DNA from: a virus
DNA length: 22,542 nt
Strand: one strand, 5' to 3'
Virus record (IMG/VR): IMGVR_UViG_3300025286_000154
Location: 1-22,542 of that record
The notes beneath the pieces are model-generated. The model had not been told where the DNA came from. It saw only the letters and a program-made list of their open reading frames with translations, and ran no database searches. Shown piece by piece: positions 17,288 to 22,542 of the stretch; within the stretch, counting starts at the first letter, position 1, and each line of letters starts with the position of its first letter. A program made the translations under genes and the position numbers.

Positions 17288-18501
17288 CTCTTGTACGATC
17301 CTTAATGGACAAGGAGTTCTACGACGATCACAGAGGGGCGAGGTGTCCCGACAGATTGTTTAGTAAGGACATTCGGAAGATCAAACATGCACTTGATGTG
17401 GCTATGGAGAAGTATAGTCGCACCGTTACACCAGATGAGATAGAGGCGTTGTTCATGTCGGGCAACCCCTCTATGACCACAGCACAGAAGCAAGCGTATG
17501 GTGATTTGTTTCATAGAATAAAACGTGAGGCACCGTTAGGCAAAGACGTAGCACAGGAGGTGTTATCCAAACTGTTTCAGCAGGTGGTGGGTGAAGAGGT
17601 TGCGAATCTAGGTTTTGATTATGTCAACGGCACACGTGCAACTCTTGAGCCACTACGTGAGTTGCTTGACAGATACACGGATGACTTCATGCCTGACCTG
17701 CACGTGGAGTGGGATGACATATCCATTGATAACCTGCTTGCACAGAACGATCTGGAGACACGGTGGAAGTTTAACATACCTACGTTGTGCACAAAGGTAG
17801 AGGGTGTCAACGCTGGTCATTTGGTTGAGATAGGTGCACGATCTAATGTAGGTAAGACATCCTTTCATGCAAGCATGATTGCTTCTCCAAAAGGCTTTGC
17901 GGCACAAGGTGCGAACTGTATGGTGCTGTGCAATGAGGAAGGATCACCACGTGTGGGTGCACGATATCTACAGGCTTGCACTGGTATGACATTGATGCAG
18001 ATAAAACAAAACCCGAAAGCTGCATGGGATATGTATGGAAAGATCAGAGACAATATCTTTCTTAAGGATGTGACAGGCAAGGACATGGCATGGGTAGAGA
18101 GTGTATGTAAATCATATCGGCCCGACATTGTAGTGTTGGACATGGGTGACAAGTTTGCAACGATGCATGGATTTGCTCGTACAGATGAGGCGTTGAAGGC
18201 TAACGTTGTATATGCAAGACAGATTGCAAAGATGTACGAGTGTGCTATGTTCTATATGTCACAGCTAAATGCAGAAGCAGAGGGCAAGATAACATTGAAC
18301 CAATCTATGATGGAGGGTAGTAGAACAGGTAAGGCAGCGGAAGCTGATCTTATGATACTGATTGCGAAGAACCCACCTATAGAGGGAGAGGATGAGGACA
18401 GTTCACAACGGCACTTGAATGTTGTAAAAAATAAACTGTCTGGCTGGCACGGTACAATTCATTGTGAGTTGGATTGGAAAACAGCAAGGTACATAGCATG
18501 A
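17278..18501 (+). CDS. replicative DNA helicase, RecA-like
   Basis: The 407-residue protein has an N-terminal helical region (1-140). Its RecA/DnaB-type ATPase core has Walker A G186ARSNVGKT194 with K193, a catalytic-type Glu (CNEEGSPRVGAR, about residue 220), Walker B IVVLD288, and a C-terminal ELDW strand. It matches the helicase half of T7 gp4 and would unwind DNA ahead of the phage polymerase. The motif MEGSRTGKAAEADLMI is the usual H3-like sensor region. The start overlaps the primase end. The stop overlaps the SET-domain gene as ATGA. Confidence 0.85.
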   Translation: MELALVRSLMDKEFYDDHRGARCPDRLFSKDIRKIKHALDVAMEKYSRTVTPDEIEALFMSGNPSMTTAQKQAYGDLFHRIKREAPLGKDVAQEVLSKLFQQVVGEEVANLGFDYVNGTRATLEPLRELLDRYTDDFMPDLHVEWDDISIDNLLAQNDLETRWKFNIPTLCTKVEGVNAGHLVEIGARSNVGKTSFHASMIASPKGFAAQGANCMVLCNEEGSPRVGARYLQACTGMTLMQIKQNPKAAWDMYGKIRDNIFLKDVTGKDMAWVESVCKSYRPDIVVLDMGDKFATMHGFARTDEALKANVVYARQIAKMYECAMFYMSQLNAEAEGKITLNQSMMEGSRTGKAAEADLMILIAKNPPIEGEDEDSSQRHLNVVKNKLSGWHGTIHCELDWKTARYIA

Positions 18502-18890
18502 ATAAAAGAGCATTACCTATAGGATTTACTATTAACAAGTCTACTATACATGGGTTGGGTTTGTTTGCCGAAAAGGATTTTGTTGATGATGATACAATAG
18601 CTACTCATGTATACCATCCACATCTAGGCTGGCTACGAACAGCACTAGGTGCGTTCATAAACCACAGTCAAACGCCAAATTGTATAACAACAGAGGACGA
18701 GGTTTTTCTAAAAACTTCAACGGCAATTGAGTCTTTTAATTTATCGTGGGTTTTGTTAGGAACAAGAGATAACCTTGACAGAGGCCCATCAGTTAGAGTA
18801 AGATACTTACTGCCTCGTGCACCTATACATGCGGGAGATGAGATAACACTATTATATGGAGACAAAAAATACCATGACCTTAAACGATGA
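18498..18890 (+). CDS. SET-domain protein, putative lysine methyltransferase
   Basis: The ATG at 18498 overlaps the helicase stop. An upstream in-frame ATG at 18474 is less likely. The 130 residues cover a minimal SET domain. It has TIHGLGLFAEKDF with the G19-x-G21 SAM-binding turn, FINHSQTPNC with N55-H56 and N61 (the pseudoknot that binds SAM), VRYLLPRAPIHAGDEITLLYG with E115 and Y120 matching the end of the fold. It could methylate a host or phage protein. There is no target evidence. The position inside the replication operon suggests a substrate at the fork or a chromatin-like protein, which is inference. Confidence 0.8.
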   Translation: MNKRALPIGFTINKSTIHGLGLFAEKDFVDDDTIATHVYHPHLGWLRTALGAFINHSQTPNCITTEDEVFLKTSTAIESFNLSWVLLGTRDNLDRGPSVRVRYLLPRAPIHAGDEITLLYGDKKYHDLKR

Positions 18891-19278
18891 CATACTGACA
18901 ATCCCTGACTTTTTACTTCGTAAGCCAAAGCGAGGTAGGCCCAGAAAAATTAAACAAAGAGAAACTCCTGTTGAAAGCAAGTACCTTCTGTGGGATAAGA
19001 TAAAACAGGAGAGGTACGGAACACATTACGATATACAGTTGGGAGATGAAGCTCCACGTATCGGCAGCGGACTTCGTATTGTGTATGTAAAGGAGGGGCG
19101 CAAGTGGGCGCACATAACTAGCCACAGTGGTGATCCAGCCGATAGTGCAGGACGAGTACGTAAAAGACTACCACTTAAACGTTGGCTTGACATGAAGGCG
19201 CGGCACGAGAAGAGACAAGCCAGATATGAAAGAGCAGTGAAAAAAATAGGGAAGAAAGCAAATGAAACTAACGCTTGA
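18874..19278 (+). CDS. AT-hook-containing basic protein (134 aa)
   Basis: The ATG at 18874 overlaps the SET gene by 17 nt. An in-frame ATG at 18856 (140 aa) is possible, and neither has a strong SD sequence. Residues 17-27 read KPKRGRPRKIK, the canonical AT-hook (KRGRPRK) that binds the minor groove of AT-rich DNA. The middle (YDIQLGDEAPRIGSGLRIVYVKEGRKWAHI) looks like a small beta domain, and the C-terminal third is a basic helix (RHEKRQARYERAVKKIGKK). It may be a DNA-binding accessory of replication, and a conceivable target of the adjacent SET protein. The protein ends 17 nt inside the polymerase gene. Confidence 0.65.
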   Translation: MTLNDDILTIPDFLLRKPKRGRPRKIKQRETPVESKYLLWDKIKQERYGTHYDIQLGDEAPRIGSGLRIVYVKEGRKWAHITSHSGDPADSAGRVRKRLPLKRWLDMKARHEKRQARYERAVKKIGKKANETNA

Positions 19279-21334
19279 CATAGAACACACTGTCACTGAG
19301 AGGGATGGCAAGACACACTTCGATCCCTTTGAGCCGGACAATGATCTCGTAATGATAGGCACACTTACAGACAAGGGAGAGGAAAAGATATTCACTATCT
19401 ACCACAACTCTGTTCATGGACAACCTACAGAGATGGAGGACATGAGACTTATAAGTTTCGATGGTGCTGGCGTACAGGAGCTACTAAATGAAGCTACCAT
19501 TATCGTAGGACATAATATCGTACACGATCTTGTGTGGCTGTGGGAGAGCGGGTTTCAGTATGATGGTCCTGTCTTTGACACTATGCTTGCAGAGTATGTA
19601 CTGCAACGTGGACAGAAGCAGCCCCTGTCACTAGAGGTTTGTGCAGAACGCTATGATCTAAACACAAAGAAGCGAGACACCTTAAAGGAGTATCTTTCTA
19701 AGGGTGTGTCTGTTGCAGATATACCACACGATGAACTGTCCGCATACCTTAGTGCTGATCTTCATGCAACACAGGAGTTATGTGATACGTTGTACAAAAG
19801 ACTGAGTACACCTCCCGATTCTGTGTTGATGGAGCCAGTTGTTATGTCTAATCGTGTAGCTGTATCTCTTGCTCGTATATACCAACGAGGATTTAAGATT
19901 GACCAGCAAGCTCTAGCTAGAGTTAAGGAAGAGTTTGAGAATGAGAAGGAAGAGTTGGAAGCGGCTGTAGATCAGCAGGTTACAGAACTAATGGGAGATG
20001 TACCTATCAATCTAAACTCACCAGAACAATTGTCATGGGTGATTTATTCACGTAAGCCAAAAGATAAGAAAGTGTGGGCAGATGCGTTTACTCATGACAT
20101 GGTAAAGGCAGACTTCAACAGTACGGTTAACAGACTGTCCACTAAAATGTACAAAGCTCATGCTGTTCAGTGCTCCTCATGTTATGGTGCCGGTAAGGTA
20201 CGTAAGACAAAGAAGGATGGCTCTCCCTTTGCACGGCCAACAAAGTGTTCCACCTGCAACGGTGTAGGGTATTTGTTTCGTCCAACAGCAGAGTTGGCGG
20301 GGCTAAAGTTCTCAGCACCCAACATGAAATGGGTAAGTGCACATGGATTTAGCACAAGCAAGTCTAATCTTGAGATGCTGGAGCAGATAGCTTTGGGTAA
20401 GAACATGATTGAGGCTGCTAAGTTTCTTAGAAATGTGCGTAGGCTAAGTGCTCTTGATACATATCTGTCATCATTTGTGGATGGCATCAAGTCCTTTACT
20501 AAGGGTGATGGTATGTTGCACGTACAGCTAACACAGCACATGACATCTACAGGCAGGTTCAGTGGGCGCAACCCCAACATGCAGAACATGCCACGTGGAG
20601 GAACCTTTCCTATCAAGCGTGTATTTGTATCTCGCTTTGATGGGGGCAGAATACTTGAGGCTGACTTTGCACAGCTAGAGTTTAGAACAGCAGCCTTTCT
20701 CTCACAGGATAAGATTGCCATGCGAGAGGTGTCTGAAGGCTTTGATGTGCACAGCTACACCGCCAAAGTTATATCGGATGCTGGATTGCCTACCACTCGA
20801 CAGGAAGCAAAGGCACATACGTTTGCTCCTCTGTATGGAGCTACTGGTTACGGCAGAGGAGAGAGCGTGGCTGCTTACTACAGACACTTTGTGAGCAAGT
20901 ACAAGGGTATATCTGAATGGCACTCACGCCTCGCCTCTGAAGCTTTAAATACAGGTGTAGTGAGAACACCCTCACACAGAGAGTTTGCGTTTCCTGATGT
21001 GTCACGTAGGTGGAATGGTGATCCAACACACTTCACACAGATAAAGAATTATCCAGTACAGTCATTTGCTACAGCAGACATCGTACCGTTAGCACTATTG
21101 TACATGGAGGAGTTACTGAAAGGTAAGCAATCCTGTATTGTAAACACAGTACATGATAGCATAGTCGTAGATGTTCATCCACAGGAGGAAGCATATGTAG
21201 TAGAAGTTATTGAAAATACTAACAAATCTTTGCACTCATTAATACTGAAACAGTGGGGTGTTGACTTCAACGTGCCGCTGTTACTTGAGGCAAAGATTGG
21301 AAACAATTGGCTTGACACAAAAGACTTAACGTGA
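19262..21334 (+). CDS. family A DNA polymerase with 3'-5' exonuclease and zinc insertion
   Basis: The 690-residue protein has an exonuclease domain with D6-x-E8 (LTLDIEHT), D89 (HNIVHDLVW) and Y162-x-x-x-D166. Polymerase motif A has D468 (LEADFAQLEFR). Motif B runs R513-Q-E-A-K517 to F521-A-P-L-Y525-G. Motif C is H631-D632-S. Proofreading and polymerase residues are intact, as in T7 gp5. F521 is at the position of E. coli Pol I Phe762. Between the two domains, residues 304-338 hold C304SSC307YGAG and C329STC332NGVG, a DnaJ-type paired CxxCxGxG zinc element not found in Pol I. Codons at 19910-19923 contain a copy of the cassette palindrome. Confidence 0.92.
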   Translation: MKLTLDIEHTVTERDGKTHFDPFEPDNDLVMIGTLTDKGEEKIFTIYHNSVHGQPTEMEDMRLISFDGAGVQELLNEATIIVGHNIVHDLVWLWESGFQYDGPVFDTMLAEYVLQRGQKQPLSLEVCAERYDLNTKKRDTLKEYLSKGVSVADIPHDELSAYLSADLHATQELCDTLYKRLSTPPDSVLMEPVVMSNRVAVSLARIYQRGFKIDQQALARVKEEFENEKEELEAAVDQQVTELMGDVPINLNSPEQLSWVIYSRKPKDKKVWADAFTHDMVKADFNSTVNRLSTKMYKAHAVQCSSCYGAGKVRKTKKDGSPFARPTKCSTCNGVGYLFRPTAELAGLKFSAPNMKWVSAHGFSTSKSNLEMLEQIALGKNMIEAAKFLRNVRRLSALDTYLSSFVDGIKSFTKGDGMLHVQLTQHMTSTGRFSGRNPNMQNMPRGGTFPIKRVFVSRFDGGRILEADFAQLEFRTAAFLSQDKIAMREVSEGFDVHSYTAKVISDAGLPTTRQEAKAHTFAPLYGATGYGRGESVAAYYRHFVSKYKGISEWHSRLASEALNTGVVRTPSHREFAFPDVSRRWNGDPTHFTQIKNYPVQSFATADIVPLALLYMEELLKGKQSCIVNTVHDSIVVDVHPQEEAYVVEVIENTNKSLHSLILKQWGVDFNVPLLLEAKIGNNWLDTKDLT

Positions 21335-21371
21335 TATAACTGCAAACCTTAAAATGAAGGAGAACACACAA

Positions 21372-22292
21372 ATGAGCTTAACAACTATTGATACAGACAA
21401 CTACGCAGAGATGGCTAAAGCTATGGGTATTTCTGAAGAAGCACCTACGAGTAGCAAATCCAAGAGTACTCTTGCACGGCTAAAGATAAACCATACTCCA
21501 ATCATGGGTACGGCAGAAGTAAATAAGAAGAAGGTTAATGTTGAAGTTGTAGAGGGAGGAACTTATAAGCTGGAGATTCCCGACACAGAGCAGACATACT
21601 TCTCATCTGAGGTTAGTATTCGTCCATACATGCAACGCTTTATGTACAAGCGTTTTGTCAAGGGCGTAGGTGATGTGAAGAATGCCTTCATCAAAACTGT
21701 GATGGCAGACACATTGAAGATTGATTTGAAGGACACTTCAGGCAACTTTAATTGCGGCAAACCTGCTGGTTATATTGAGGACTTCAAGGCGCTGCCGGAA
21801 GATATGCAGAACCTCATTCGTCAAATCAAACGAGTGCGCGTTGTGTTTGGTACAGTGGTACTGACCAACCCTCTAGATGTGCGAGGAGAGCCAGTAGAGA
21901 TTGATGAAGTGCCTTTCATCTGGGAGGTTGATAACAGAGAAGCCTTCAAGACTATGGGTGGTCCGTTTCAAACTCTCTTTCAAAATAAGAGACTGCCTGT
22001 GCAGCACCGCATTACCGCTACAACGGCAGAGCGAAAGTTGCCTAACGGTAATTCGTACTATGTACCTGCTGTAGATTTGAACCTTTCGGATACGCTCACC
22101 ATTGAGCAAGAAGATCAGACTATGTTTGCATCTTTTCTTGAATGGATCACAAACTACAATGAGTATATTATTTCGTCATGGAATGACAGTAATAGGATTA
22201 GTGACGAACTAAACTCTGCATGGGACTTGCCGGAAGATCAAGCTCTTGACGTTGTTGAGGAGTTTGTAAACATTGAGGAGACACTTCAGTGA
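21372..22292 (+). CDS. conserved phage protein behind the polymerase (306 aa)
   Basis: AAGGAG lies 9 nt before the ATG at 21372, better than an in-frame ATG at 21354. The protein has a disordered Ser/Lys-rich N-terminus (SSKSKSTLARLKINH), a central beta-rich body with VRVVFGTVVLTNP and VPFIWEVDNREAFKTMG, and an acidic C-terminal tail (EDQALDVVEEFVNIEETLQ). The position next to the polymerase, the beta-rich centre and the acidic tail recall single-stranded DNA-binding proteins of T7-like phages. I see no decisive motif, so I leave this as a suggestion. Confidence 0.7.
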   Translation: MSLTTIDTDNYAEMAKAMGISEEAPTSSKSKSTLARLKINHTPIMGTAEVNKKKVNVEVVEGGTYKLEIPDTEQTYFSSEVSIRPYMQRFMYKRFVKGVGDVKNAFIKTVMADTLKIDLKDTSGNFNCGKPAGYIEDFKALPEDMQNLIRQIKRVRVVFGTVVLTNPLDVRGEPVEIDEVPFIWEVDNREAFKTMGGPFQTLFQNKRLPVQHRITATTAERKLPNGNSYYVPAVDLNLSDTLTIEQEDQTMFASFLEWITNYNEYIISSWNDSNRISDELNSAWDLPEDQALDVVEEFVNIEETLQ

Positions 22293-22450
22293 TCTCCTCC
22301 TCTTTGTTAGAGGCTGTCCTTAACTATATGGCAACAAAACCATATAGAGAAGTACACGCAATGATACATGCTATGCAACAAGAGGTTGCTCAGTATGAGG
22401 CACAGGCGCAGGAGAAAGATTTGGGTGACTTAACAAAGGAGGACAAATAA
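22289..22450 (+). CDS. 53-aa helical peptide, GTG start
   Basis: GTG at 22289 overlaps the preceding stop as GTGA, with GAGGAG 8 nt upstream. The chain is helical with many Gln/Glu/Ala (MIHAMQQEVAQYEAQAQEKD). Its stop overlaps the next ATG as TAATG. Not recognised. Confidence 0.55.
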   Translation: MISSSLLEAVLNYMATKPYREVHAMIHAMQQEVAQYEAQAQEKDLGDLTKEDK

Positions 22451-22542
22451 TGAACCATCCTGCTGAGTTGGCGGTGCATCAGTACCTTGAGAATGCAAAA
22501 GGTGATGCTACGGATATGTCGGAGGACACGATAGATAAAGTG
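22450..22542 (+). CDS. start of an unidentified gene, cut by the window edge
   Basis: ATG at 22450 has AAAGGAGG 7 nt upstream, one of the strongest SD sequences in the window, and 31 open codons to the edge (HPAELAVHQYLENAKGDAT...). Too short to name. Confidence 0.55.
   Translation, partial: MNHPAELAVHQYLENAKGDATDMSEDTIDKV

Noticed and set aside
20182-20721. 179-codon minus-strand frame opposite the polymerase
   Set aside because: Shadow of the polymerase, no SD sequence and no family resemblance.

Overview
The window looks like an internal segment of a tailed double-stranded DNA bacteriophage genome. Evidence is two opposed gene blocks, a lysis module, a T7-type replication module (split zinc primase and helicase, family A DNA polymerase), a tyrosine integrase, and dense small genes overlapping as TAATG or ATGA. 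The 2OG-Fe(II) oxygenase, the IscA/HesB-like protein, the 3-TM GTA-type holin, the DUF932 protein and the short basic proteins ending in a DYRKGGM motif are features I associate with marine phages of Gram-negative (often alphaproteobacterial) hosts. The exact lineage and host are inference. No tRNA, rRNA, CRISPR array, capsid, tail or terminase gene is visible.

Positions 1-5456 (minus strand, AT-rich) form a late-type block, read right to left: small basic proteins with shared C-terminal tails, an IscA-like carrier, a 28-residue membrane peptide, a coiled-coil protein, a 50-residue Cys-rich peptide, a 2OG-Fe(II) oxygenase, a two-TM membrane protein, a 3-TM holin that seems to start at ATT directly after an in-frame TAG, a secreted protein, two halves of what looks like one protein family, and a GH24 lysozyme cut by the window edge. 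The metal-related genes sit together upstream of the lysis genes.

Positions 5424-6297 form a divergent, largely non-coding control region. It holds imperfect 27-bp direct repeats built on CACTWTAGTG, a C-rich tract that could fold as a G-quadruplex on the minus strand, a run of tandem perfect hairpins, and the first of three large hairpins with different stems but a common CTTGTGA loop end.

Positions 6298-11365 (plus strand) form an early accessory region of short genes, many with paired CxxC motifs, plus a GP88-like cysteine protein. Between 6969 and 8834 the genes are separated by a recurring 14-bp palindrome, GCTCTA-NN-TAGAGC, followed by a conserved spacer and Shine-Dalgarno (SD) sequence. 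This resembles an array of interchangeable cassettes. From 8855 onward the genes are packed and often overlap in different frames. A SleB-type cell wall hydrolase with a signal peptide ends this part, followed by a terminator and a good sigma-70-type promoter.

Positions 11996-22542 (plus strand) carry DUF932, a cluster of duplicated tiny membrane peptides, a secreted HExxH protein, a zinc-ribbon protein, an integrase, primase, helicase, a SET-domain protein, an AT-hook protein, DNA polymerase with a DnaJ-like CxxCxGxG zinc pair inserted, and an unidentified conserved protein. The SET and AT-hook genes lie inside the replication operon between helicase and polymerase.
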